Shown: piece by piece, positions 44,999-58,310 of the stretch
Position numbering within the stretch: position 1 is the first letter of the stretch
Layout of the letters: each line of letters begins with the position of its first letter
Notes under the pieces: model-generated
Told to the model about the DNA's origin: nothing
The model's database searches: none
Seen by the model: the letters and a program-made list of their open reading frames with translations, nothing else
Position numbers and translations under genes: made by a program
Assembly (NCBI GenBank): GCA_028673005.1
Contig: CM054116.1
Span: 145,263,173 to 145,327,172, forward strand
Direction of reading: 5' to 3'
DNA: 64,000 bases
DNA from: Tanypteryx hageni
Taxonomy: Eukaryota > Arthropoda > Insecta > Odonata > Petaluridae

Positions 44999-45239
44999 CT
45001 GGAACAAAAATATACTGCTTAATTTATGAATGTTAGATAGTTTCTTGATTTTGGAATTTAGAAACCAAGGTTTGCTTTGAATACACAAGCAAATTACAAT
45101 AAATCCAAGGATTAATGTTTTTATGACAGCAATGCTGATAGCTGGGTTTTTATATTGAAAATTAGTATATGTGCATACTAATATATGTTCCCAGCTGATT
45201 CACCTCTTGCCTACGCACAATGGGTATCTAAGAGGTAGT

Positions 45240-45425
45240 GCAACGAATAGCTGGATATGAAGGGAGAAGAGAAACCCGGTGCCGGCATTAGCCTACTCTT
45301 AACAAAGAACACAACCACACAAACAGAGGGCCAGATGACATTGGAAAAATCCTACTTGCACCTTTTCAAGCAGCAGGCGAGTAGCAGCCAGCATCCAAAC
45401 CACTACACCACCGGCACCCCCAGTA
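45240..45425 (-). mobile_element. Probable tRNA-derived SINE, degraded
   Basis: The minus-strand head GCCGGTGGTGTAGTGGTTTG carries an A-box-like TGGTGTAGTGG (near 45405). The B box is eroded. GTGCCGG/CCGGCAC occur at its two ends. Confidence 0.4.
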
Positions 45426-45629
45426 TATGTATACTTAACACCAGCGCTCAATACACTATTAATGCAGGGATGTTTGCATACCTACTCCTGTCACATAGCC
45501 AATAAAAGAAATGAGTTCCTATTTTGAAACAAATTATACTCTGGAATTATTACTTTTATTCCAGTGGACAAATTACTTACGTCTGTACCACTCAAAATTT
45601 TTTTATTTACCCCTTGGGCAGTGTAATTA

Positions 45630-46624
45630 CCATATTTCCTGCAATATAAGATGCACTTTTTCCAGAAATCTACCTCAAAAAAATCACCCTGCATCTTATA
45701 AGGTGATGATCACAGCTATCATAAACAGGCATGTTGTTATGTCTTGTCTAGCCGATAATTTTAGAGTTTTTTTTACCAATATACCAGTAATTTTATGAAG
45801 CTCTTGCTAAAATGTTAAAAACGTCCAAATAAATTACCAGTAAATTTGACCTTTGGGGAAAAAAACTTTGCTGGATCTGTTAAGGTACCGTAATGGATAT
45901 TTTTATGGTGTAGCTGTAATGAATCTTTTCATGATGTAGCCATAGCCACTGAGCATGTGCACCAACTTTGAACTGTGCAAGGAGCAGCAGGGACTTCAAA
46001 GATATTTGAAAATCGATTAATGTCGTAGCCACCAGAGGATGGCACTGGCGCCAGTGGTTACTTTACTTTTTTTTTCATCATACTGAAGCCAACCCACGCT
46101 TTTACGGATTATACAACAAGGAGACATTAATTTTTTTACTTTTGCCCATTAACAGAGTTTTCCATCATTTTGAGAACGTTTTGTGAAGTTAGGCGAAAAA
46201 GAGACTGCCAAAATGAACAAAATATATCGTTGTTCTGTTTTGAGATGTGAATTCCTTTGCGAGAATTTCACTGCTTCTTATTATTCCCATGTGTTAGGTA
46301 TGTTGAACATTTTGAAATAGAGATAAAGTAACATACGGTACAATAATCATAATTATGGTTACTAATGGACAATTATGATTACTGATATAACGATATGATA
46401 TTTTCTGCCCTTCTCTGTTTGCTCAGCAGCCACTGGCTCATCACACTTATTCAACTTTAACCGTAAATTTCAGATTGCCAGTACCCTATTATGATTCAAC
46501 AAAGAAAAGGCTTGCTTACACAATTGGCTACAAATTACATGTCATCAGTTTTTTCCTAAATAATCTTTGTTAAATTATGGGTGCGTCTTATTCCCCAGTG
46601 CATCTTATATGGCAGGAAATACAG
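45630..46624. mobile_element. Pogo-type element without recognisable gene
   Basis: The left end CCATATTTCCTGCAATATAA and the right end, inverted CTGTATTTCCTGCCATATAA, match over about 28 bp. The flanks are TA (left) and CA (right, probably mutated). The length is about 1 kb. The ends resemble those of the 38134 pogo element. Confidence 0.65.
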
Positions 46625-46756
46625 CAACTTCTTTTTAATGTTGTTCTCTGAAATTTCTAAATGAGATATAGTCAAAGAAAAGGCATCAATTTTGTTAGTA
46701 CCCCTTTGAGAATTGTCTGGTACATACCACACATTGAATATTGCTGACATAGGTGA

Positions 46757-46860
46757 TTGTCGGGGCCGGATTAAGGAATAGGCCAAGTAGGCCATGGCCT
46801 AGGGCCCTGCACTTTAAGGGACCCAGCGTGAGACAGGTGCATGAAAGGGCGGTGATACCC
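46757..46860. mobile_element. hAT-type end (left)
   Basis: GGGGCCGGATTAAGG, with GGCCTAGGGCCC and TGCACTTTAAGGGACCC, resembles the end of the 29509 hAT. A related inverted end (CACTTTGGGGGCCCCC) lies at 56446-56490. They may be two ends of one element opened up by LINE insertions; no transposase is seen between. Confidence 0.4.
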
Positions 46861-47039
46861 CTAGAACCTCCAGAGAGATAATGTGTTTGCCAATCTCTGT
46901 TTGATTGGTTCTAATTATTAGTCACCACTACCTGTAAGTGGTATCTAAGGAACAATAATATTTTCAAATGCACGTAGTTTCGTGAAAACGTGAAAATGTG
47001 GTATGGTTGACAAACACGGGCTTCCGTGAGGGTGTAACG

Positions 47040-49485
47040 GGTATTCATTTTTTCTCAAGTTCATTGCTTCAATTCCAGACATGTTCCTATTTCAATTGCC
47101 ACAGGTGACTTTAATTGCAATCTGCTTACTAATGGTCATGAACAAAAGAAATTGCTAGGTGTTTTATATGCCTATAATCTGAAACCATTGGTTAATACTC
47201 CAACCAGGGTACCTGGCAAATGTCAATCTCTCTTGGATAATACCTATGCTGACTTGAATGAAGAGAGCATTGACACCACAATTTTTGATCCTGCACTCTC
47301 AGATCACCTTGCTATCGCATCCCACTTTCATCTCTTTAATGTCTCAACAGATGTCACCGCACCTATGGCTCGCAGATCACTGAGCCACTCAAAAATAAAT
47401 TTGTTTTATCATTTACTTGGACAATATGACTGGACTGAAGTTTATCTATCCCAATCAATTAATGATAACTTTAATGCTTTCTATAAAATAATTATTTACT
47501 TTTTTAACTATGCTTTTCCTTTTGCTCATTTCAAGCCAAAAGTCAAGAATAGTAAATGCTGGGTTACTCCTGTGATTTGTGCCATGTCCCAATCAATTAA
47601 ATCATTATCCTACAGAGCTAGACACTAGCAGTTTAGATGACCATCTGCAGCTATTAGCAGCTAAAAGACAATACAGGAGTTTTATCAAAGTATCTAAAAG
47701 GACATTTAATGTTTCAAGAATCATGAATGCCTCTAATCAAACAAAGGAAGCTTGGAAGATTATTAACGCTAATACAGGCCCCAAAAAAGTTTAATCCCCT
47801 CCTGTTTTAAAAGAAAACATTGACAGAGCCATCTCAGACCCAAAAGAAAGCTGTAATGCTCTCAACAGTTTTTCTTAAATTTACCACAAGGAGCAACCAG
47901 TGCAACAGCTAGTACTTGCATGCCCATCATTGTATCTTCATCAAAGACAATGTATCTTCAACCCTGTAGTTAGGATGAACTATTAATATACCTCTTTGAA
48001 GTTGGAAAAAGAAATCTGCTGGCATTGATGAAATCCCTGATTTTCTCCTCAGGGACTGTAGAAATGAAGTCCTGATTCCACTTATATTTTTAATTAATCA
48101 GTCACTTTCTCAGAGTATATTCCCAGATGCCCTCAAAATGTCAAAGGTTTTGCCAATCTAGAAGAATAAAGGTGACAGGGGGGATCCTCAAAACTATAGA
48201 TCTATTTCTCTACTTCCCCAACTTTCGAAAATCTTTAAGTATGTATTCTGTAAAAGACTCCTTGACTTTCTTTATTTTCAGAAGTTTTTCTCAAATGACC
48301 AGTTTGGTTTTAGGAAGACAAAATCTACTGAACAAGCACTCTTTAAGGCCATCAACTTCATAATAAATTAAATAAACTCTAAAAACAAGACTATGGAAAT
48401 ATTCTTTGATCTAAGTAGAGCATTTGATGCAGTTGACCATACAAAATTACTATCTAAATGCAATTCTATCAAGGGTGTAGCTCTGAAATTGTTGGAGACC
48501 TACCTCACAAAACGTCAATAGGCTGTAGTTATCTTTAAAGAGGGGCATAAGTATCTTTCCTCACCCCAATATGTGAACAAAGGTGTATCCCATGGCTCAA
48601 TTTTGAGTGCAATATTACTCCTCATATTTATTAATGATTTGCCCAATAATCTAAACATTAAAGTCCCTAACAAAGTAATCATGTCTGCAGATGATATAAG
48701 CATTTTATTTGCGCAACCTAACTTTCAAAACTTACTAGGTCCTTGTGATGCTCTTATGAACAGTATGACTAACTGGTGCAATTTTAACGATCAAATTCTT
48801 AATGAGGACAAAACACAAATAATGCTTTTTATGCTGAGGCAGAATCAGGAGGACACAGGTAATTTATGTCTAACCAAAAATTTTAAATTCCTCGGAATTT
48901 AGGTTGACTCACACCTGAAATGGAATGCTCATATTGAATACCTAGGCAAAAAGATTAATTCTGTTTCTCACCTTGTTTCAGTGCTAAGGCATACAATAAG
49001 CCCTGACATTCTCAAACTGTTGTACTTTGGGTATTTTTATTCAAGAGCCTCATGTGGCATTGTCCTGTGGAGCTCCTCATCTCATTTAATTGACATCTTC
49101 AAAATTCAGAAGTGATGATGATGTGCAATTAGCAATTCAAAGCACACTGCAGACCCATTTTCAGGAAACTAAATTTGCTAACAATACCATGTGTATACAT
49201 CTATTATGCTGTCATCATTGTGAAGAAAAACATGAACCTTTTTGAAATGAACAGTTCAATCCATAATCATAGTACAAGAAGATTAAATGACCTACATACA
49301 CTTAACTCCAACTTATCAATTTGTAACCAAGGACCGAAGGCCATGGCCATAAAGCTGGACAATAAGCTTCCACTCCACATAAAGATGACTGTAATCTATG
49401 GTTCAGAGATCTGTTTTCAAGTTTCTGGTTAGTAAATGCTATTACAGTGTAAATGAGTATTTGATGCCTGACACTAAGTATTGAA
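47040..49485 (+). pseudogene. Jockey/CR1-like LINE, degraded, 5'-truncated in the endonuclease
   Basis: Begins in the endonuclease (ATGDFNCNLLTNG, then FDPALSDHLAIASH), passes a linker (SRIMNASNQTKEAWKIINAN) and a degraded RT (FGFRKTKSTEQALF in broken frames, FFDLSRAFDAVDH, HGSILSAILLLIFINDL, SADDISILF), then KFLGI, ILKLLYFGYFYSRASCGIV and the C-terminal block to about 49485. Numerous stops and frameshifts. The sequence order is the same as in the 31-33 kb LINE, from which this copy is strongly diverged. Confidence 0.8.
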
Positions 49486-51007
49486 TAATTCAATCTAACA
49501 TGCTACCTGGATGAATAATGGATTGCTATTTACTGATTTAATAACCCCGTATTTACATTATCAGAATGTACATTTTCCAATTATTTACAACATTTTATAT
49601 GGGTTCTATCAATTTTCCTATGCTTTCAATGTAAGTCAAACCCAGTATTTAAGTTATTTCATTTTAAGTTTTCCTGCTATTCGCGTCATTTTACGTTAGA
49701 ATTTCCAATTTTTTTAAAACAATTTAGCAGGAAATTCCCAACAGTTCTTAACGTTTTTCGACTTAGCTTTACAAAAAAATTCGAATTCTTTTGGGCGAAG
49801 ATTTCGAATATGGCGGCAGAGTAGGAACAGCACCCCTTGAGACAGAAATATGAACATTTTTTTCAAAACATCACTCGTTTTAACAGATGCTACTCAGGAA
49901 CAGCGTACTTGTAGATGGAAATACATATGAACTCTTTTTGGTGAAAACTTCAAAACCTCATATGTAAATCACACTAGCAGAGCATAAACAGTGCACCTAG
50001 ATACGGAAATACTATTTATGCTATTTATTCTTTGAACCAAGTATGAATGGAATTGAAAAGATTTTCAAGTTTGGCACTCATGTTTTAACCCTTTCCACTC
50101 AAATTCTGCCCCTTGGCTCCCACAGTTTTTAATTAAATTTAAGTTAATTTGTATTAATTTAAATTACTGTATTGTGTCGAATATAACTCGATGTTTTTTT
50201 CCAAAAAATGAAATTTTAAAAGTATATATATTCGAGTACTATAGTGATTATAGTGATTTTAAAAGATCGTAAAATCTTGTTTTGAAAAATCACCTACATT
50301 CTGCATGTCTGTTAAGTGATACAAGATACTTGTTACATTGTAGACATTAGACAAATATGTTACAATGTACTTCAAAAGCATCTGAGGCGAGAATATATCC
50401 ACTTAAGTCTGCGGCTGAACTCCTCATTGGTAATTGAATTGAAGCTATCAGTGCGTTGGTGTATTTTTTGTGCCTACCTTAGCGAGTATTTACCAATCCA
50501 TTATTTTAAGAATGGGTGATAAAAAGGCGGCTGATCATGTTGAGAAAAAAACCTTCCTAATCCAAAGTTAACAGAGGAATCCGAAAGAAGTTATGACATG
50601 AATTTTAAAATAGCTCAAGAGGTGGAAAAAATGAACAATATTCAAGCTTAGAAAAAGTATGATGTTCCTGAAGTACATATACCAACATCTATGTACAGTT
50701 TTCCAGACAAATGTAATGTGGGCAATGTAATGTACTAGCATTTTAATTCGGCACATATTTTAAAATTATTATTATTAAAACGTGTGCTGGTTAAGTAAAT
50801 GAATAAATAGATATACTCTTTATAAACTTAGCTCTTTTAACACTGACTTTATTGTTAGTCTTAGTGTAACAAATGAATGAGTTCAAAAATAAAATCAGTT
50901 TAGCTATTTCTCCTTTTCCTCAATTTGCACTTTCCAGCAATTTACACTTTTTTCCCAAGTCCCTAGAAAAGTGTAAATAAGGGGTTTTACTGTATATATA
51001 TATATAT

Positions 51008-53028
51008 TAGGTATGGTATGGATCCACTTTTTCCTGGTTCCAGTTATATTAATCTGATCCCAGTTTTTGGTTTCAGTTGTGTTAGGTTAGTAGTGCTTTT
51101 TTGACACACCATGGGAAATTCTAGCTCTATAAAAGTTACATTTAGCGCATGGCTGCAGTTTTCATCGCTTTTATCCGTTTTTTTTAACGAAAAACTGAGA
51201 CATTTCCGTGATTCACAGATATTTATTTATAAGGTAAAATTTGGTTCTTATCTGAGCTGTTCACATAAAAAGTATATGAACTACTAAGAAGTTCTTAGAT
51301 ATTAATATTAATATATGAACAATACAAATTGTGTTAACAATATATGGTTTGGTGAAATTGTTTCGTGATTACGTACGAATATAATTTGAAAGTGCACAAA
51401 CTCGCTAATTATTGTACAAAACTAAGCTGTAGAACTACACCGGCAATCAAAGGAATATTTATATTTTTACTTAACTCTTTTTTAGTATTCGTATGAATAC
51501 ATATATACACTGCACGTACAGCCAGTCACAATAATCAGCTTTCCTGTTAAATTGATTCACTAGATTTACAGTTAGTCACCATGGCCTTTTTAAGGAACTA
51601 TATAGTTCGAACACAAAATCGTCACAAATTCGTTAGATTGCAGCACTGAAGGGGATTCCAGTGTGACCCATTAATCGCATCATGTTGCTTCCTGATGCCT
51701 GCCTAGAAATGAGACTACGTAGTTGATACTAGTCTGTAGTATTGTCTGGCATCATAAAAATTCATATCGTATTTCACTAATATTTCTAAACGAATACTTT
51801 TACTGAGTCACTCTATCTCTCAAATAAATAAAAATATGAATATAAAATAAAAGTCTTTCATTGATAGGTTTTTGTATAGACAGAAGTACAAGGTTGAATG
51901 GGAAAAGAAATTAAAGTGGTTAATGAAAGGAAAAACTGATTTCTCGGCAACATACACCATCTGTAATTCTTATTTCAACATATCATAAGGAAGCCTAGAA
52001 GATCTCAAACGCCACAAGACGACAGAATGTCTCAAGAGGAACCAGATGTTTGAAAATAATTCTCTAATTACGAGTTTTGTGATTAAAGAAAAGTGATGTT
52101 GACACAGAATTAAGATGGGAGAATTTTGTTTGCGAAAATACGCAGAAACTACAGGGCGGATGTTGATAAAATTTGGTATTTAGGACATAGGGGCAAAGAA
52201 AATAAGAAAATTATATAAATAGTTTACGTGACTTAATCGGGAGTGCCACTTTGCAGATGACAAAAAATGATCTTTTCTCTATATCTCGTAGAATATAACT
52301 TATAACAAAAAAGTCTTTAAAGAACTTCGTAGAACTAATAAAATAGCATATGTTTTGTTCAGTACGTTTTTATTGAAGGAGTAGCCGATTCAAAGTAAAT
52401 CAAACGAGAAAGTCGCCATTCACTTTGGACCCATGTTTTTTATTTGTTGTCAACGAAAACAACCTTCGTGACAACTGATGTAAACAATATCTGTTCTAAA
52501 TATCTAATTAATTTAATTTTCTTTTGTGAGCACGCAACATTAGGAAAATGGATAATCTACGACGAAGAAATGAACATAAATTCGTCTATTTTTATGTATA
52601 GACAGCATTCGTAAGTGAAAAGATATGGGTAATTTACGACGAAGGAATGAACGTGAACATAAAAATTACATTACTACTATTCCAGTTAGGTAAGTTTTAA
52701 ATAATTATCAATTGTTTTATTAATTACAAATGATTAGGAAATTAGTCAGTGAATAAACAATGCGACATTTCCTTGGCATCACTACTGGCATTTCAGTTCG
52801 TAGACATTATAATAAGCCATTAATATTTATCTTTTTGACATGATTGTATAAATCGTAAAGAACGCCTCTGTCTCGCATGTATGCATGGATGATGTTTGCA
52901 TCTTTCCACTTTTGTTTTTAATTTATATAAGGATCAAAACCGAAAAACCGGATTATAAACAGTCGGTCCTGGTTATTTCGGTTCTTGAGAGAACCGGAAA
53001 AACCGAGGAACTGATCATCCCATCCCTA
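51008..53028 (+). mobile_element. Internally deleted hAT element with BED-finger remnant
   Basis: The left end TAGGTATGGTATGGATC and the right end, inverted TAGGGATGGGATGATCAG, are similar. At 51888-52090 the plus strand reads YKVEWEKKLKWLMKGKTD, then CNSYFNIS, LEDLKRHKTTECLKRNQMF and SLITSFV: a BED-type N-terminus of a hAT transposase. The catalytic domain is absent. An 8-bp target duplication is not recognisable beside the left (TA)n. Confidence 0.6.
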
Positions 53029-53442
53029 GCTATTACTGTTATTATTATTTTAATATCTAATTTGGAAGCAGTGCTTCCCTTGCTTCCATAGAGGATTCGC
53101 CTCTGCATAGAAAATGAAAAAAGAACAACAATGCACCAAGAACATCTCAATGCATTGAGTCTAATATGCATTGAGAATGATTTAGTGAAAAAACTTAAAA
53201 CTTAAATTTGCTGCCTCCAAGGTTAGGATGATGAATGTATAGCTATTGTTTTCGTGTTTTTTTGTCAATAAAACATTTTCTTTTTTAGTGTTTAGGTATT
53301 TTTATTTTATTTCATTTTTATTTGCCAAATTGCTTATCATTATTTTTCTTTATTATTATGTTTTATGTATATTTCAAAAAGTTTTACGAATATTTTTTAT
53401 GCATTTAATATGTACCTACTGTAATGATTCTGTACCATTTGT

Positions 53443-56390
53443 ATCATCATCATCATAGGTAGTCTGTCCGTAGACAGGTCTGTGATTATTCATGGTTAAA
53501 CCTGGTTCTCCATATACTCCTATTTTCCGCTGTCCTCTTTATATCTTGATAACTCTCTTTCCCTTTCAAATCGTCTATCAGCTGAAACCTTTTCCTACCT
53601 CTTTCCCTTTTCCCATCTAGTTTTCCTTCTAACACGTCTTTAATCATACTCTCTCTCCTCAGGTAATGTCCAACCCAGTTAGCCTTCCTCTTTCTGATAG
53701 TCTGTATAATCATTCGCTTCTCTCCTATTCTTCGTAGCACTTCATCGTTTTTCATCCTATCTGTCCATTTTATCTTCAGCATTCTCCTCCAAGTCCACAT
53801 TTCAAAGCTTTCCAAGTATTTGATGTCATTTTTCCTTAGCGTCCATGTTTCTGCCCCATACAATGCTATACTCCATACGTAGCATTTTATCAACTTCTTG
53901 CGGATATCTTCCCTTATATTCCCTGTAAGTAGTTGTTTCTTTCTCCTGAAAGCCGCTTTTGCTTTTCCTATTCTAGTTTTGATCTCATCCGTACATTTTG
54001 CCTCTCGTGTTATGATACTTCCAAGGTATTTATATTCTGAAACTTGTTCTAATGGCTTTCCCCCAATAGTTATGTTCAGATTCTCTTCTTTACCCGATAT
54101 TCGAATGACCTTGGATTTTTCTGTATTTATTTCCATACCATATTTTCTACCTGTTATCACTAGTCTATTTATCATTTTTTGTAGCTCCTCTTCCTTTCTT
54201 GCTAGAAGTACTTGATCATCTGCGTATTTTACTGTTCTTATAATCCTTCCTCCAATTTTGAAATCCCCTGTGCCTTCTAAAGCTTCTTGCATTAGACTTT
54301 CTCCATATATATTGAATAGGGTTGGCGATAGGCAGCATCCTTGTCTTACTCCTCTACCGATATTTATTCCGCAGGTGTCCACATTCTCAAACCTGACCTT
54401 TACAACTTGATTCTCATATAGATTCCTAATCAGTCTCCTGTCTTTCCAGTCTACACCTATATCCTTTAATCTCTTCATCAACTTTACCCAATTTACTCTA
54501 TCAAAGGCCTTCTGCCAGTCTACGAAACATGCGCAGATATCTTGACTGTATTCTATTGCCCTTTCTGATATGATTCTAACTACTCCTATAGCATCTCTAG
54601 TTCCTCGTCCTTTTCTGAAACCGAATTGATCTTCCCCTATTATTTCTTCTGCCTTTTTCTCCAGCCTTTTATTAAGAATCCTCGTGATGATCTTCGATGT
54701 GTGTGACAGAAGGCTTATAGTTCTGTAATCTTTACACTGCATTGCCTTTGGCTTCTTCTTTAGAGGGATCATTGTTACTTCTAGGAAATCCTGAGGCCAC
54801 TCTCCCGTGTCGTAAATCTTATTAATTAATTTCGTGATCGCTTTTAGTCCTTCTGATCCTATGACTTTAAGTATCTCAGCCGGTATTCCATCGCTGCCCG
54901 TGGCTTTCCCCTTCTTAAGTTCCACTATCGCTTTTTCTACTTCGCTCTCCATAATACTTGGTCCTAAGTTATCTTCTTCAATGTTTTCCTCATTTTCCAG
55001 TTCTATTTTTGCCGCTCCTGTCTGTTTGCTGTATAATTCCTTAATGTATTCTTCCCATACCTGTGCTACATCCTTTGTTTCTGAGACTATCTTCCCATCC
55101 GTATTCATAATTCCTTTACCACAAATTCCATTAGACTTCTTATCTTCTAATTCCAGTGCCCTAGCGTACATCATATCGTACCGTCCTAATTTCTCCATTT
55201 GTTCTATTTCATCACATTTTCCTTTTAGCCAATTTTCTCTAGCTTTATCTGTTACCCTTCTCAACTCATTGTTTATACGCCTATAGTTGGCTCTACCTTC
55301 TTCACTGTTAACGTTTTTCCATTTTCGTCTCTCATCCATTTTCTCCAGCATTTCCTTCGTGATCCATGGTTTTCTGATTTTCTTCTCTTGTTTTCCAATC
55401 TCTTTATCCAAGGTATCCTTGATACTGGTTTTAATTTCATCCCATTCTATATCGACGGTCTTCGGTTTGTTTTCCAACTTTCTTAGGTTATCTTCCAACT
55501 TCATGCTGACTACATCCTGCCTTTCTTTCAGTTTTTGTAGGTCCCAGGTCTGTCTTTCTCTTCTCGTTTTTCTTATTTGTTTGAGCTTTGTACTCACGTC
55601 AAGTATTAGAAGGCTGTGATCTGAATCAATGTCTGCTCCTTGCAATGCCTTGGCGTTCTTTATGCTGTTCCTAAATCTTTGTTTTACAAGGATGTAATCT
55701 ATTTGGCATCTCATTCTATCTCCTGGGCTTTTCCATGTGTATAACCTTCGTTTATGGTTTTTGAACCATGTATTAGTCACTACAAGGTCATTATTGATGC
55801 AGAATTCTATGAGTTTCTCCCCTCCTCAATTTCTCTTCCCAAGTCCGTATTGCCCGACAACATTTTCTTCCTGTCCTTCTCCGACTATGCTGTTCCAATC
55901 TCCCATTATTATGCAGTTTACCTTTCCTCTTCCGTCTTCTTCGTAAATTTCATTAATTTGCTCATAGATCTCATCTATTTCTTCATCGTCATGAGCTGAC
56001 GTTGGCATATATACCTGGATTATCAGCATGTCCACTGGGACTGCTTTTAGCTTTATTGCCATCAGTCTATCGTTCGTTGCTATTATCTTTGTCACGCTTT
56101 TCATCATATCTTTCCTAAGTACCAGAGCTACTCCCCTTTCCCCACTATATCCTCCAGAATAAACTACCGTGAATTCTTCCGAGTCGAACTGTCCTTCTCC
56201 CTCCCATCTAGTTTCGCTTAGCCCTATAATGTCAACTCTATTTCTTCTCATTTCTTCTTTCAAGTTCTCTAGCTTTCCTGCCTTTCTCATAGTTCTTACG
56301 TTCCAAGTCCCTATTCGTAATTTACTTTCGACAAATGTTTTCCTCAAGGCAGTCCCCCACATTATTATTTCTTTGTAAAAGGTTTAAAAA
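53443..56390 (-). mobile_element. Near-intact RTE-type LINE
   Basis: A complete RTE-type element in structure: short 5' leader, one long ORF (56362-53486) and a 3' UTR of about 40 bp with a small CTGTC/GACAG hairpin, ending in a (TGA)n-type tail at 53443-53458. Its position in the host-gene intron is antisense to nothing else recognised. The coding condition suggests a recent insertion. Confidence 0.85.
53486..56362 (-). pseudogene. RTE ORF: APE endonuclease plus RT, one in-frame TGA
   Basis: From ATG 56362 (MWGTALRKTFVESKLRIGTW) the APE blocks IGTWNVRTM, LSETRWEGEG, IIMGDWNS and, after the stop, IDSDHSLLILD are intact. The RT follows with ISLLSHTSKIITRILNKRLE, QFGFRKGRGTRDAI, CFVDWQKAFDRVNW, GVRQGCCLSPTLFNIYGES and the catalytic KYADDQVLL, then the C-terminal block RRRMLKIKWTDRMKN...GHYLRRE to a stop at 53486. 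The two open parts are in the same frame and separated only by TGA at 55828-55826. So 958 codons carry one nonsense codon; no frameshift is seen. Proteins of this type are often mislabelled craniofacial development protein 2-like. Confidence 0.9.
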
Positions 56391-56689
56391 CCGTATATTA
56401 ATAAACAACTAAATAAATTATATTTTTATACCATTACAAAATACAAAGGGGGGCCCCCAAAGTGCCTGTACCTAGGGGCCCCAGAGGATTGATAGGATAC
56501 GAATTTATATCGAGTAACAGGCTAGAATCTTGATGGCATCCCTTTTATTTCTTATCAATAGTTTTTACAAAGTGATGAATAAATTAATATGTACTTTGTA
56601 AATATCTCAATAAACACAAACGTAGGGGGATGCCAGAGTGCTATCTTGTCCAGGGCGCCAAAATTTCTCGGGCCACCCTTGATCTCACA

Positions 56690-56760
56690 TACCCCTTGAT
56701 TGGGCTTCATGTACTCCTTGGGGGTACATGTATTGCAGGTTGGGAACCACTTGTCTAAAG
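56690..56760 (-). mobile_element. hAT MITE end
   Basis: Inverted AAGTGGTTCCCAACCTGCAA at 56735-56754, with TACATGTACCCCCAAGGAGT-like sequence inside it, is a typical hAT end. The other end was not found. Confidence 0.45.
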
Positions 56761-57229
56761 CAACTTGCAGGCTGCATGCAACCCACAAAACGTTTTTTTA
56801 TTGTTGGCAGCTGTAATTTACGTATCCAAATACTGAGAAATGTGAAAAGAGAGATTGATTTTAAATGATTTTGTTTGTTAGGATTGGAGTTTTTATATCC
56901 GCTTAAATTTATTCTTAATAAAACTCAATTCGCTTTTTCGTAACATATGTATTTTAATTTTATCTAATAAGCCTGGCAGACTCAGTATAATCGATGAAGC
57001 CGATCTCAGGCTCAGAAAAATAAATTCTCTGGCTCCTTGATAGAGAAAGGTTTTACACCACTGATCTAAATCAACCAATGATAAAGGATAAAATTTGAAT
57101 GCAACTTCAATAGTTGTAATTTAATAAATCTTGTGAAATAATTTTTTAACAATCATGTAGGCATAATTTTTTAAAAATACCACATTATTTTAATAGATTG
57201 AAATTTTCAAACTTTTATTTCAGCACGAA

Positions 57230-57492
57230 CCAAGTTGTGTTTTAAAATAAAATTCGACTTGGTTCAAAAATTCGAACAGTTCGCACATCTTCAATATATA
57301 TACAGTAAAACCTTGTTATTTCAAAATTCAAGGGACCACAAAAATACGACTTTGGATTATCCAAGTTGTGTTTTAAAATAAAATTCGACTTGGTTCAAAA
57401 TTTTGAACAGTTCGCACATCTTCAATATATATACAGTAAAACCTTGTTATTTCAAAATTCAAGGGACCACAAAAATACGACTTTGGATTATC
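57230..57492. repeat. 131-bp tandem duplication, two nearly identical copies
   Basis: CCAAGTTGTGTTTTAAAATA begins each copy, at 57230 and 57361. The copies differ at about two or three bases. Each includes a Tigger-like end, CAGTAAAACCTTGTTATTTC. Confidence 0.9.
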
Positions 57493-57869
57493 TGGGTTCA
57501 AAATAAACAATCTTTAAAAATATCAAAATTTCTTACGATACACTACTTGTACAGTAAAATCGCAATATAGTTTTCTCTATCCATTCTGCTACAAAACGTA
57601 TTGACTTTACAAGTGTGTGAAAAATAGGATCGAGTGAACATCGCCATTTTCCCAGTATGAATTTCAATTAACATACTCCTTTTCACCACGTTTTGGAAAA
57701 AAAGACTTTCAACCGCGCATACACAGCCAAAAGATTTTGAAAATGCATGCTAAAAAGATTGGGAAAATGTATATATGTGTGAAATATTGTACAGATAATA
57801 AATACGAACCATCACATATTAATTCTCCCCAATTTCGTTCAAACTTTCCATGTATGGGATCCGCATGGG

Positions 57870-58310
57870 ATAGGTCAAAAAAGGAAAATAGAGAAAGTTC
57901 AGAGGAAAGCTGCGAGATATGTGCTAGGCAGGTTTAAAAAGGAAGATAGCATCACAGAAATGTTGAAAATTCTGGATTGAGAATCATTAGAAAATAGGAG
58001 ACGAATTAACAGATTAGGGGGACTGTACCAGGCATACAGCATTAATGAAGCATGGGAAGACTTAAGAAGTAGAATGTAGGTGCTGAATTTTTTAGGGAAA
58101 AATAGCCATATATTTAAAATTAAACTTAGGTCGCAGAAAACAAATACAGCAAAGTATTCATTCCTAAACAGGGGACTCAGCGAGTGGAACAAGTTACCTG
58201 AAGTGCTCTTCAAGCCCTTACCAAAGGACGTGAAACATTTTAAACGTAGAGTTAGTTCATATATGCATGGTAAAAATAAGACGAACTGTGAGGAGGAATA
58301 TTAGTAACAT
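57870..58310 (+). pseudogene. LINE C-terminal fragment (CR1/L2-like)
   Basis: Frames in succession read KVQRKAARYVLGRFKKEDSI, ESLENRRRINRLGGLYQAY and SFLNRGLSEWNKLPEVLF with FKRRVSSYM near the stop: the RT-distal C-terminus of CR1/L2-like elements. The 3' UTR runs to about 58500. The rest of the LINE is missing. Confidence 0.7.

Noticed and set aside
44733..45029. 98-codon plus-strand ORF
   Set aside because: Shadow of exon B on the opposite strand; no splice or domain support.
53486..56362. Craniofacial development protein 2 gene
   Set aside because: This label is commonly given to RTE endonucleases; the RT in the same frame shows it is a LINE.
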